This document shows, in pieces, positions 1-12,800 of a stretch of DNA of 64,000 nt; position 1 is the stretch's first letter, and every line of letters starts with the position of its first letter. The notes beneath the pieces were generated by a model that saw nothing but the letters and a program-made list of their open reading frames with translations, did no database searches and was not told where the DNA came from. This DNA is from Ministeria vibrans ATCC 50519 (lineage: Eukaryota; Opisthokonta; Filasterea), in contig CALSCP010000425.1 of the NCBI GenBank assembly GCA_943704425.1, positions 1 to 64,000 of the forward strand, read 5' to 3'. The position numbers were made by a program, and so were the translations under genes.

Positions 1-41
1 TGCGAGAACAATATTGACGAGTGTGCTTCAAGTCCTTGTCG
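1..41 (+). other. Isolated plus-strand EGF-like fragment at the window edge
   Basis: Frame 1 of the plus strand reads CENNIDECASSPC, the classic start of a calcium-binding EGF module. It then becomes unrelated sequence antisense to the REJ gene's donor site. It may be the end of a neighbouring EGF gene exon or a chimeric sequence end. It is too short to call a gene. Confidence 0.4.
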
Positions 42-51
42 GGGCTCTTAC

Positions 52-3000
52 CTGATTGGCGTTGGCGCCGGTAGAAGAAGTGGAAAATGCCGAGCAGAGG
101 TGAGTGCGAGCGCTGGAGGAGAGCAGCGAAAAGGTCGAGTCGGTGCGAGCGGTGAGGTCGCTAAGACGGTAGAGCACTGTCACGAGTTGCTGGTAGGTTT
201 CGGGCGTGATTGCGAGCACTTGCATCAGCTCGTTGAAGGTGACAAAGAAGGAGTCCATCGAGGCAGTGGTGAGCGCATTGTCGGTGCCAACGACACGAGC
301 AGCACGTGAAAGCATCTCGTCCGCCTCGGCGAGCGCACGCTGAGGCAATCCATGTGTCTTCCACTTGCACGTCCACGTGTCAATTTCGGAAACACCGGCA
401 AAGACAGCGGTGGGCAGCGTAAGCGACTGAGTTAAGATTGCATACGCACCGTAGGCGTCGCTTGCCGACACATACACGGTAGCGGCAACAGAGACAAGAT
501 CATCAGGGTAGGGAATACCAATGGTCACCGACTCACCCGTCTGCAACAGGGGTGTCGGTACGCCGCCGCGCATGTACCCGTAGGTCAACGAGATCGGCGA
601 ATCTGCGTCAATCCACGAACTGGACGACATTGTCGCCCGGTTTAAACTTGACAGGGACGCCGAAAAGACGCCACTGGAGGGCGGCGAATTGATGTCGAAT
701 TTTATCTCGCTGCTTGCTGAGCTCTCAAGTGTTGTAGTCGTAAGCGACAGAGCGTACGTGCTGTCGTCGGCCAGAGTCGAGCCAGAGCGCAGACACATCT
801 CGGTGTCCTGTGATGACGCCGAGCACAAGTTTGCATGGCTCAGACTGAGTGCCGCAGCGTTTACTGCCGAGTACACTTGTGTCTTTACCACCTTGTTGGT
901 GCCGTAGACACGCGACGAGGCGGCCACGCCAAAAATGGTGGGCAAATTGAGGGCAAGCGGACCACGCGTCAGAATGCGCGTGTCGGGCACGGTGCCGCTT
1001 ACAATGGCTACGTTGGCCGTCTTGGTCATTGTCGAGCTGTCGGACGTGCGAGTGGCAACCACAGAGAACTGGAGGGTGCGAGCCGCATTCAATTTGGTAC
1101 CGTCCACAATAAGGGCGGCGTTCGTCGTGCCCGTCTTGGTCGTCACCGAGGTCCACGTGTGTCCACCGGTAAAGGTGCACGCTACCGGGTGCGTCGAGTT
1201 TGTAACGTCAAGACAACTCCATGCGTAGGTGCAGGCTGGGTTGTCGTGCAGGGCCTCGACGCAGGTCGCCTCCAAATGAACTTCCGCCTGAGTGTCGGCC
1301 GTGCTCGGCGCACACATGTTGAGGTCCAGGGTGCGCGCGGGCGACGTGAACGGGTAGTCGGTGGTGACGGCAGGCGAACCATCGCTGGGCGTGACCGTGA
1401 GTGTTGCCGTGTAGCTCGTCGAGGGAGCGAGCACTTCATTCTCAATCCAAAGTTGAGCAGTCTGAGCCGAATTGCCAAGCGTCACCGAGGGCGAAATGGA
1501 CCACTGATAGGTGCTCGCGGTGGCACACGTTGACGTGGCGCGTGCAAAAAGCTCGTACAGTTGACGCCGTCGAGTGCAAGCCGGCTGCTCGATAGTCTCC
1601 GCCGTGAAGTAGACAAGTCCCTGCGGCGAGACGTTGATGCGCGACGTGAGCTGCAACGACGAACCAAGCTGGTTCTTTTTGACCGTAATCGACTGGGTCG
1701 ATGTCTTGTCAAAAATATTGGTGGCCGTCACGGTAAAGGTGTACGTGTTGGCGGCAATCAGTGCGGAGTCCGGAATGGTGTAGGTCAGCGAGTTGGTCAC
1801 ATCGGGCACGCGGTTCTCCGAAAGGTAGCTGCGCACATCGCCCAAGGGTGCCGCCGTCGTTGAGTCCACGGACATGACAAAGCTGACGGCACTGAGCGCA
1901 CCGCCACTGGAGATGGAAATCAAAATGGGTAGTTCGTTGCAGCCAGTAATAATTGCCGGGGCACTCAGCGTGAACACAGGCGAGGGGTAGGCAAAATTGT
2001 AGATGAGGGTGACCGACCCAAGGGCAGGCAGTCCGTACGCGTGGCCAGCGGCTACAACCGAACCGGGTGTCGACATGGACACAACAGTGCCCGGAAGCAC
2101 TGCGAAGTTGCCGGTGGAGACAAATAGAACGGTAGACGAAGCCCATGAACATCTCAGCGCGGTGTTGTTCAAGCCTCCAAACTGAGCAAGGGTTGTTTGC
2201 GACAGGGACCGACAGAGTGCCGCATCCTGAACGGTCGCAGACGACGCTCGGTCAAAGTGCAAGTTGAAGCCTGTGAATTCGCGCGTGATGACACCCGAGA
2301 GAAGTTGAGGCGCACTGACAAAGAAGGTGAACTTGGTGAGCACACCACTTGCCACAAAGTAGCCAATGTCGGAGCCAGCGGAGCGGAGGGTGAGCCCCAG
2401 TTGAATGCTGGTCGTCTGCGCTGGAATGAGACAGTAGACACTCGTGGAGGATCGGCGGCGGTTGGAGGGGGCCGTACCAACGAGCGCAAGCGTTGACTGG
2501 TGACGAACACCAGCAGGCGTGTACCAGCCGCACGTCAAAAAGGACGAGGCGGGCAGTGCCGGCTCAAAAACCATGCGCGCAAATCGGTTTGCTCCCGTGA
2601 GACCCGTCGTGGCGCCCACCTCGAGGTCGTGCGTGGCAAGGAGCGACGTGAGTGTGCTCGGCGTTACGGGACTCGCCGTCGACAGACACCCATCAGGCTT
2701 GTAGCCGAGTCCTTGCTTAAAGAGGCCCGTGGGGCAGGTACACACGTAGCTGCCAAGGGTGTTCAGGCACAGACTATTGGAGTAGCATCGGTTGATGTCA
2801 CTGGCACATTCGTCAATATCCGTGCATCCATTGCCTTCGCGAGTGGTCGCGTCACCCACCACGGTGTAGCCGGCGTTGCACAGACAGGCGTAGCCATTGG
2901 GGCGGTTTACACACTGCTGCGCGCACTCGTGAACGAGCGTAGCGCATTCGTCGATGGGCGTACAGGTGCCCGAAAAAGTTGTAAACGTGCCGTCTTCCTG

Positions 3001-6000
3001 ACACGTCGCCGTCGTTGTAGCACCGCTGCTCAGCTCGAACCCGTCCAGACACGACATGGTACATTGAGAATTGTAAGAGGGAGCAACTGAACCTTCTTTA
3101 CAGGCAATCTGGGCATTGTCAGGAACGGTTGGCAACGAGGGACACGTAACCTTTTCGCAGATGGTACCCGTCCAGGTGTTCACGACGGGACCACAAGTGG
3201 CAACCTGCTGACCACTGGTGGTCGTCTCGTGCTTGTAGCCCGTGTTGCAAGTGACGGCGCACGTGGCGCCCAAGTCAAACAGAGTGCTACCCTGGCACGC
3301 ACTCACGCCATTTGAAATGGTAGGCGCACTGGCGCAGCCACCGACAATGCAAGAGACATTGGTGGCGGGCCAGGTGCCGTCGGCACGGCATGTCGTGGTG
3401 CGCTGATAGGCGACACCCGACTCAACGTCATGCTCGTCCTTGTAGCCATTAGCCGTGTCGCACACCACAGTACACGTCTGACCGTAGGTTGTGCCACCGG
3501 GACACGAGGTGACGGCAAACTGAGTGGTGGCCGGAGTGCCGCACTCGACGGGTGGACATGCCGCCGTCGTGGACTGGAAGGTCTTGTCGGCCTGACACGA
3601 TACAGTCGCACCCGTGCCCTGCACCAACGTGTAGCCAAAGTCACACGAGAGCGTGCAGGTATCCAGGAAGCTCGAGCCGGTGCAGGTCATTTGTTCGTGG
3701 GTTTTGGCCGTTGGCTGAGGACAAGTGACGGCGAGGCAGGGCGCGTCCAGGTCGATGTTGCTCCATTCACCGTTTGCCTGACACGTACTGACCGGCTCGG
3801 ACACTTCAAAGCCTGTCTGACAGGTGTAGGTGCACGTCTGGCCCGTGGTCGCCTCGAGAGGCGTGCCCGCTGCGGTGCAAACGCGATTCACGGCATTGGC
3901 ATGCACCGGTTCCGCACCGGTACACTTGGTCGGCTCGCAGAAAGGCCCCGTGAAGGACCAGGTGGCGCTGCTCTGGCACTTGGCCTTGGTCGACTGGATG
4001 AGGGAAAACCCTTCGTCGCACGAGGGTGTACATTCGTCGTTGAACTTGTTGTCGCCCTGTGTGCAAGTAAACGTTCCGTTGAGGATGGTGACGGGACCAC
4101 ACGAGACCGGCGTACAAACGGCCGAATCGAGCGACCACCGTTGCGTTGTGAGACATGTCACCTGGCCAAGACCGTCTTTGATAGTGTAGCCTTCGGCACA
4201 CAGGTAGTCGCACACCTGGCCAGTAGTGTGAATGAGCGCGCCACCCTTGCAGCTGTAGTCGCCATTCTCGATTGCCGTCAAATTCGAGTAGATGTTCGAC
4301 ACGGGGTTGCCGCACGAGAGGGGCTTGCAAGTGAAATCGTAATCAGTCCACTTGATTGTGTTGAGCGAGCTCGAGTCAACGACGCATCGTGTAAACTCGT
4401 TGGTGCCCGTGTCCTTCTCGTAGCCCGCGGCACATTGTACCTCACACTGGGCGCCGTACACTTGCGACTCGCACGAGAGTTTCTGGCCCGTGCCAACGGT
4501 CGGCGCGCCGCACGGCAGTCGCTCGCAGGTGTTGTTGTGAGTTGACCACTCGCCGTTTGCCTGACACAAAATAGTCTGGGGCACATCGAGTCCGTGGTCA
4601 AAGCCCGACTCGCACGAAAAGGTACACGTGTCACCAAAGTTTACACCAGTACAACTCGATGTGCCATTGGTGGGCACAATGTCTGGAGCACCGCAGGTCA
4701 CCAGTGTACAGGTGGGACTCTTGTTGAAGGTGCGAGACGGCAACACACATGTTGAATTTTGCGACTCGCCCGGCAACAGGCCCACCTGGAAGTCGGGTTT
4801 GTAGCCGTGGTTGCAGCGAACGGTGCAGTTGACACCCAGCGCGTAAAAGGGCGAGGTACACTCGACGGAGCCCCCCGACGGCTGCGGCGACGGACACTTC
4901 CACGGGTTGCACGTGGGCTGAGCGGCGCTCCAGGTTCCGTCACGCAGGCAAGTCACGTCCGTCGCACCGGTCACGTCCGAGTTGGGCGGACACGAGTTGG
5001 TGCAGTTGGTTCCTTCGCGTCCCGCATCATCACACACCGTTGTGCCTGGCAGGATAAAATCAGTGCCCATGTCGGTCGACGCACCCACGGGAGCATCGGG
5101 AAGTACACAGACACGATCGCATCGCATTGCGGCCGGAAGCCACACACCGTTGGTGCACGTGCGCTGGGGCACGTTGTCAACCTTGTGGGGAATGTAGGTG
5201 GGTGTGTCACAGGCGTAGTCGGCTTTGCACGAGTCGTAAATACAGTCGTAGGTTCGCGTGCCGCTTGCGTCAACGTAGTTCTCGGGCACGCCACATTGCA
5301 GTGAGCAGGTCACCGAGCCGATCCAGGTGCCAGAGTCCTTGTCGCACGTGAGCACGCCGCCGGCAAGGCGCGAGTAGCCGGTTGCACACGCATAGGTTGC
5401 TTGGCAATCTTCGTAGGTACAGGAGAAGCTGGGAGTCGCCGTGTTGATGTTGTTTGCCGTTGTGTTGGGGGCTGGTGGATTTCCACACTCGCGTGCACAC
5501 ACGGGCGGCTGTCCGAGCCAGGTTCCTGACGACTGACAGGTCATTCCGGTGTCTTTGCCACCAATAAGGGTGTACAGCGGCGTTTTCAGGCATTGCAGGC
5601 TGTCCACACAACCGTCATACTGTTGACCGTTGCACGTCTGGTTGCTACTCTCCGCGCCGTACGGCGCGACCAGTGTTGTACACTCGCGTTTGCACAAAGG
5701 AGTAGCGCCCTCCCATGACCAGGTACCGGCGGGCTCGGGTGAACAAGTGCGCTCCAGCGACACAAGCGTGTTCGGCGCGTTGGCCTGGACCAGGTGGTAG
5801 TTAGCATTGCACGTGTCGGTCAGCGTGCAATTGGCGTAAAGGCAGGCGCCCGAGGCGAGCGTCGCCGTACCGTCCACAAGCGCGGTAGGCGAGCCACAGT
5901 AGCGACGACACTCGGGAGTGCTCGTGTCGTACGCACCCGAGGTACACGTGATGACAAGACTCGTACCGAGCGCCTGTGCAACACCGTCAACAAACATTTG

Positions 6001-8448
6001 TCGCCCGGTGTCGCACTTGTACGTTGCCTTGCAACCTTCGTAGTACGTTTTGGTGGGATCACACGTCTCGAAGACGCGCGTGCCAAACGCGGGAGCGTCA
6101 GCCACGGCGGGACAGGAGCGTTTGCACGTGGGTGTGTTCACGCCCCACACCCAGGCGCCTGTTGTGGAGCTGCAGGTACGTGCAAGATCGTCATAGAGAA
6201 TGCTGTTGGACACAAGTTGGTAGCCGACGTTGCAGGTGTCTGTGACTTTGCAAGCGGCCGCTGGCTGCGCATGCAAACAGTTGGTATCCGACGCAACCGC
6301 ACCATTGGAAATGGCGGACGGTACGCCGCAATATACCTCACAGGTGGGCACATCAGTAATGACACCCGACAAACAGGTGGCGGTGACACGACCATTGATG
6401 GCGGTAGAGTTTGCAAGCGCACCCGCACCCACCACGAGCTGGAAGCCGCTGTCACAACCGTAGTCGGCAGTGCACGATTCGTACTGGGGGGCGGCACACG
6501 AGAAGCTGTCGGAGGGCTGGAAGCCAGCGGTGACGGCTGGGAAGTTTGGGCAAATAAGACGACAGTGTGCCTTGCGCGTCGACCAGGCGCCGTTGTCGGC
6601 AAGACACGTCGAGTTGGTGTCGCCCACATTGAAGTAGGCTGACTCGCAGCCAATGGTCCGCGTGCAGCCACCAAACTCACAACCAGGCGCGACCACACCG
6701 ACGCCCGTGGCAAAAGGATTGACGGTCGGTTCGAGGATGTTGCCGATGCAGTGACGATGGCAGACGGGCGGTGAACCCCATGAGCCGGCATCGCACTCGA
6801 GATCGAGCGAGCCTGTGGCCGACCAGCTGAGCGGTGTGCACGCGTAGGTCGCCGTGCAACCCTGGTAGGTACACGAAAAGACGGTCGAGCTGGCGCACGG
6901 GGTGATCGACGATGGACTGCACACAGCACTCGGTGGCTGTCCGCATTCGCGACGACAGTCGGGCACACTCTCGCCGAGCCAGACACCATCGCGCACGAGG
7001 TTTGCCGAGCCGGTGTGCGTGCACTGGACCACCTTGACCGAACCGGTCACCATGGTGTAGCCGCTGGCACACGAGTAGGTGTAGTTGCAGCCCTCGGTGG
7101 GATTGGACGCGGTCAGTGGATGATCGGCGGGACACGAGAGTGTCTTGACAATTCCCTCGAGTGTCGCAGGCGGCGAATCCATACACATTCGGCGACACTC
7201 GGGTGTGGCCACGGAGAAGGCGGGGGCCGCAGCGGAGTTGACGTCGTTGACACACGCGCCAGTTGCTTTACCTTGCGAGTTCACCGTCGGACCCACCATT
7301 GCGTAGGCTGTGTTACACACCATGGTAATAGCCGAGCACGTATCGGCGTAGTTGCAGTCCGGTCCAATGCGTGCGCCAAATGTAGGTGCGGCCGGTGTCG
7401 ACGTGCACACGGCGTTGCAACCACCACAGCCGGGTGTTTCAATGCATCCGGTAGAGCAGGCGCTGCGCCAAGTGCATTCACGCTCAAGTCCAAAGCAATC
7501 GCCTGAGCAAGTCTCGTCGCAGCCCGTGAGGCAGGGCGCATCGTCACATGCGGTAGTGCAGTTACCCGTGCAACCCTCGTCGCAGTCGTAGTTCGAGTCA
7601 CAACCACAGGCGGTGTCAAAACCGCAGTCTTCGTCGGGCTCGCAGCTTTCGTCGGGTTCGCAGCTGTCGTCCATCTCGCAGGAGCAGTCGGCGCCGCAGT
7701 CATCGTCAAACGACGAAATATCAAACTCGCAGCTGTCGTCATACTGACATCCATAGCACTCATCACATTCGCAACTTGTGTCAAATTTGCACTCAGTTCC
7801 CGCAATGGGACCGTCACAGTCAAAACTCTCGTCACACGCACAGCTTGCAGTGCAATTGGTATCACAGTCAAATCCTAAACAAAAAATTAAAATAGTATTA
7901 ATAATAAAATTAATAAAATAATAATAATAAATATTTTTATTATGTTTTTTGTTGTTGTTTTGGCAAGATAGATTTTACAAATAATAACATCGCGTCTGTG
8001 TTTTACCTGTATCACAATCGTAGCCTGCGTTTGCATCAAAGCCGGAATCGCAGCCAATACAAGCGTCGCAATCGTAGCCTTCGTCACAGCCGGGGGATGC
8101 GTCACAGCCGGCAGAGGCGTCGCAGCCCGGCGATTCGTCGCAGCCGCAGTTGCCGTCGAATTGACAGGAGTCGACGCAATCGTCAACACAACTTTCGTCA
8201 CACCCCGTTGTACAGCCGTCGTCACAGGCGGTCGTACAAAGCGAGCCGCACTGACAAGGACCTTGCGATGTGAAGACTTCCTGAACAGCGCATTCGCCAG
8301 GAAGCATGCCAACACAAGTGTCGTTGTAGCACGCCTGAGCCAGACGTGACGTGGTTGCCACACATTGAAGAGCTCCAGCGGGGCTCACAGTAAGCAGCAG
8401 TGCTCCTGCTACTAGCGCCACAAGAACTACTGTAAGAGCCTTTCCCAT
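52..8448 (-). CDS. Giant secreted CCP(sushi)/EGF/REJ-domain protein (3' end outside window)
   Basis: Probable cell-surface or secreted adhesion/receptor protein with a polycystin-like ectodomain. Two exons are seen: 8448-8007 and 7874-52 (phase 1 join). A strong donor (CAG|gtaaga) at 51 shows the gene continues beyond the left edge; reading on would add 7 codons and a stop. 2755 residues are visible. Residues 1-27 form a signal peptide (MGKALTVVLVALVAGALLL). An acidic Cys-rich stretch of CDxxxxCD repeats follows to about residue 240, then more than twenty CCP/sushi-like modules to about 1785. Two EGF modules lie at about 1786-1880, the second with the calcium-binding start DIDEC. A REJ-like region at about 2200-2660 carries YQWSIS, YAWSC and FDINSPPSSG. 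REJ normally precedes a GPS site and membrane helices, so a polycystin-1 or adhesion-receptor end is inferred, not seen. The start is the only ATG that gives a signal peptide. Confidence 0.85.
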
Positions 8449-9184
8449 GATTTCTTGATCACTCTCAGCTGCAGAAAGAAGAAGAACAGAAAACAAGATC
8501 AGACAACGAAAAAAAATTAAAAAAACGCACGGCTCAAAAACTGAGCTTGAAGCTGAAGAATTCACGCAACAAGTGCGCGACTGTGGGTATGAACACAAGC
8601 AATAATTGATGACTGTCGACAAGAGGTATACAGAACATAGAGAGAACATAGAGAGAGAAAGATTGAGACACGAAATACTTGCTCTGCAAAAAAAATAATA
8701 ATATTGCGATACATTGCGGTAAAGATTGTAGCAAGTAGTGATAGCGAGTGTCTTTCTGCTACAAGGATTGACGAGTAACGATCTTGCCCTGGGCACCGGC
8801 GAGGGAGCGACCGATGGCCCAGCGACGGCGCACTCCCATGAAAATGCCAAAAAAAGACTTTTGAGCACACACACAGAGACGTTCTGGACAGACGTGTGGA
8901 AATCGCCCGTTCGGTGCAAAAGCGGGGAGCCTCCTCTCGTGGGTTACCAAGTACACAAGGTTATATGAACTTGAGCGTCGGCGTTTTTTTTTTTTCACAA
9001 AACAGACAGTGATATTTTTTTTTGGAAAAAGACGCTCTGTGCTAGTGACGCCACGAACCACTTATTCAGGGGCAAAACTAATGTTAACGGGCATGGTACA
9101 AGTGGTTGAAGGGGAAGACGCAAAGAAGGAGCACGAGCGAAGGCTACGACAAGCGATGGAAAAGCCTTTTGCGGTTACAGAGCA
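8449..9184. other. Upstream region of the REJ gene; no gene assigned
   Basis: AT-rich with poly-T runs. It presumably holds the promoter and 5' UTR of the minus-strand REJ gene. A plus-strand frame from 9081 (rich in charged residues) continues to 9365 and cannot be excluded as an exon. Confidence 0.3.
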
Positions 9185-9436
9185 TCAAACAACGACTTCA
9201 AAAGAGGATGTTTCATGCCACCGCAAAGACCACGCTTGGCAGCACGGTGCACACAAGGCCGAACTCATAGACGCATCACGTTTGGCAGCAGCAGAAAACG
9301 AGGGTGGTGGTGCAAGAAAGTTTTTTTTTCTTCTTTCATCGCCACTCTTTGCGGCGCCTCCTTGAAATTGTGGAGGCATGAACGGGATTCCTGCATACCT
9401 CTGGTACAATGGTCGCACGGATTTGATGAGGGGCAA
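9185..9436 (-). CDS. Possible small gene, unresolved
   Basis: An 83-codon frame starts MPLIKSVRPLYQRYAGIPF. The basic, Pro-rich start resembles a mitochondrial presequence or a small mitochondrial protein. A good donor (CCAGAG|gtatgc) lies 13 codons in, so the real product may be spliced and different downstream. The opposite strand also has plausible coding content here: an ATG at 9378 starts MNGIPAYLWYNGRTD. I cannot decide between the strands. No family was recognised. If real, it is divergent from the long gene that follows on the plus strand. Confidence 0.25.
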   Translation of the reverse strand: MPLIKSVRPLYQRYAGIPFMPPQFQGGAAKSGDERRKKNFLAPPPSFSAAAKRDASMSSALCAPCCQAWSLRWHETSSFEVVV

Positions 9437-9726
9437 GGAAAAGATGGAAAAGAATATTGTTTTGACTTTTGATTTCCGTTTGAACTTTGAATAATAAAAT
9501 CAGCGACAGGAGTTTTTATTTGTGACTTGCGTTTCGTATTTTTTAAAAGACGCGTCTTTTCTTCTTCCTACAAATTAGATTATTATAATTGGGTTATTCT
9601 TCTTATAAACCGTCTACTTCACTAATTATTAAGAAAGCTAATAATTACTACTATAGGTATCCTTGAATTTTGTCGTTAAATGAAAGTAGTATAGTACATT
9701 GATAATATTTTTATCATCTTCCCCTC

Positions 9727-9795
<69 letters not shown>

Positions 9796-9887
9796 CTTTT
9801 TCATTTACTCACTCTCACACTCTCTCTCTGTTTCTCTCTCTCCGCCTTTCCGCGCTCTCCTGCCTCCCCTCCCTTCCCCCCGCTCAG
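9437..9887. other. Non-coding stretch with (CT)n tract before the 9888 acceptor
   Basis: AT-rich spacer followed by a (CT)n microsatellite at about 9730-9792 and further pyrimidine-rich sequence ending in cgctcag at 9887. The translated frame through it is only Ser/Leu repeats and begins with TTG, so I read it as 5' leader or intron, not protein. Confidence 0.6.
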
Positions 9888-12800
9888 ATCCAATCACACC
9901 TTGTCCCCGTCGACAGCCTCCCGCGTGCGCTGTGGCCGCACAACGCGACGCGCGCCGACTTTGTGCGTGAGACTTGCTCGCACTTGGAAGGTGTCGAGCA
10001 ACTGCCCATCTGCCACGATCCAAACCAGTTCCTGCGCACCTACTCCGCCGTCATGAGGCGCGCCGGCACGCCCGACGTCTCCCCGTTTGTCGTGCAGCTG
10101 CTTGTGTCCAATCTCATGCGAAAGGCCCATCTACGTCTCGACTTGCCAGTGCGGCGCAAGCTCGCCATGCTCGTGCACTTGACGACGCTGCAGAGCCCCC
10201 TGCCCCACACGTCCGGCTTGTACACGAGTATACTCAGCATTTTTGCCGAAGACCCCAAGTTCATGGATGTGGACGCGTACCTAGAGCTGGTGAGTCTCTT
10301 TGCCGTGCCTCATCGCGGTCCGGCGCTTCTCACCCTGTTCCAGTGCGTCGAGCGTAGTCCGCGCGCCACCGTCGACACCGCCCACAGCGTTCTCAATGTC
10401 TTCCCGGACGCCTTTGACCCGGTCGTTGCCTCGGCATTCGTCAAAACGGTGGGCGCCAAGACACGTCAGACAATGCACGGCACCTTCACAACCCAACTCA
10501 AACTCGACATCCTCCACTCCATGGTCGACGCCATCCGCTACCTCGAAACCCATCCGACCTTTCAACACACCCAAACAGCACTTGACTGGCTCCACATTCT
10601 CAATACGGGCCACCGCATTCGCGCCAACGCCGACGCTGTCCACCTCCTCAACCAGCACGGTCTCACACAGGGCCTTGAACTCAACCCCCGCCTTGCCAGC
10701 GTTGCCCTTCTTGCCTGCTCCATCCAACTCACAAACAACAAATTCACCCATGACTCTCTCTCCCGCTCTGACTTTGTCCGCCTCCGCCAGTTCTTCGCAG
10801 ACTATCTTTCCAGCGTAAACGAACCACTGCCGTCGGAAGACCCGCTCAGCGAGAGCTACCGTCCCAATCAACCCCAACATCAACCCCAACAACATCAACA
10901 TCGTCGGTACCCGGCTCCTTATCCCTTAAACAACAACAGCACCAACAACAACACCACCACCACCACCCACAGCACTCTGTCGCTTGCTCCAACAACAATC
11001 TCTCCGCCACAGCGAGATCCCATCTTGGTCCTCCGTGACTGTCTGCGCAATCTTCCCGCATCCGGAAAGGAACTCTTCTCCGTCTCCACCGTTTCTCGTG
11101 CACTCACCCCTTTCCTCACTGAATGCATCTACAACCACGACCCCGAAAGTTTTTTTGACGCACATGCTATCCATCGCTATCTCATCATGGCCTCACGCAA
11201 ACGCCACTCTCCCTATCCTGCCGCTGTCATTCTCTCCGCTGTCATGACCGCCCAACCGCAATTCATCCCTCTTGTCGAATCCACATCCGATCTCTTTGGT
11301 GCCCAACACGCCTACTACACCCCACGTGAGTGGCTGAGTGCCCTCCATGACTGCGACTTTAAAATCCTCTGGGAAGGACGCGCCGCCCGTCGTCTCTGGT
11401 TCATGCACGCTATCAACCTTCAACTTCGTCGCTACGACGTCTCCTCGCTCACCCGCTCTGTGCCTCTCTTCACCTTCATGGATCGCCACTGTCTCATCCC
11501 AACCTCCTCCGACGAATACCGTTCAGCTGCCACCGAATGTGAACAATCCAATGGCTCTGATCCCTTTCAGGCAATTGCACTCCATCCGGACACCCTCGAG
11601 TCGTTTGCCGAGCTCACGCTGCGCACGGGCGACCTCACTCGTGCTCAGTCCTTTGTCTCCCTCATCCACAACTTTTATCTGCCCACCATCACTCCTGCCC
11701 TCGCCCGTCTCACTCACCTTCTCCATCTCACCTCAGACCCCACCACTTTAGTCGAGGCGCTCGTCAACAGTGCGCCCCACCACCCCGACAACATCATTGC
11801 TCTCCCGTCCGTCTTCCCGTACCTTCTTCGTCGCGCCCACTTTGCCAAGAAGTCCGAAAGCGCCCTTGACGACACCCTCGTGGGCTTTGCCTACGCCCGT
11901 CACTACGGCCTCCCCGGCTACGACCTCTACCGGCGTGTCATCCGTCTCCTCCCGGGCTTCCGCGTGCGTCTCTCCTCACAGGCCCTCGCCGAGTTTATCT
12001 ACGCCACTCCGCACGCCACGCCGCTTCTTGAGCAACAGACCCACTTTCCCTTTGACATGTTCGACGACGTCAAACAGCTTTCGGACAAGGGCTTGCCGGC
12101 TCTCGTGGCACTTCTTGTGCGCGGCCAAGTGACCCTCTTCCAGCAGATGGCGTCGCGTCTCACCCAACTGCGTCGTTTCCCTCTCGCCCTCGAGCTTATC
12201 GACGCGGCAAGCCCCTCTGGGCCATCGCCTTTGGTTGTCGCGACCATTCACGATGTTCTCTTGCCCTCCTACGCTCAGACAGGCGACACACAGACCGTCT
12301 CCACCATTGTCCAAGCGAGCCTCACCGTCCTCGACGAACCCCCTCTCTCCATCTACGCCTCCGGCATTGACGCTCTCCTGCGCCACGACCATCTCACTGC
12401 CGCTCTTGAACTCTTCCGCTCGGCCGAGCAACACGCAACAGAGCACCCATCCCTCTTTGAGGCCATGCCCAAATTTGACGTGTCCCTGCGTGATCGTTTT
12501 GTGCGTGCCTGTCTGGAACACACCCAACCTGAGACCACCCTTATCTCGACTACTAGTAGCAATAGTGGTGTTGGTACTAGTCCAATTCCTTCCTCTTCCT
12601 CGTCGCCTGACGATGCCCTTCACGTCATTGACTCCCCTCTGAGTCCGCTTCTCCCGTCCTCTTCCGACTGTGATCCAGACGATATCTCCCTTGGCGCTCT
12701 CTACTCCGATGTACTTTACTTGGGGCTGCGCAATCTCCGGCACCGCACCCTCCCCTCCACATCACACGCCGAGTCTACCCTCGCCCGCTTTAAGGCCTAC

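Noticed and set aside
3430-4545. 371-codon plus-strand open frame
   Set aside because: Antisense shadow of the CCP region of the REJ gene; no start context or family character.
9699-9887. Ser/Leu-repeat N-terminus joined to the long 9888 protein
   Set aside because: Begins at TTG and is encoded only by a (CT)n tract; treated as leader or intron.
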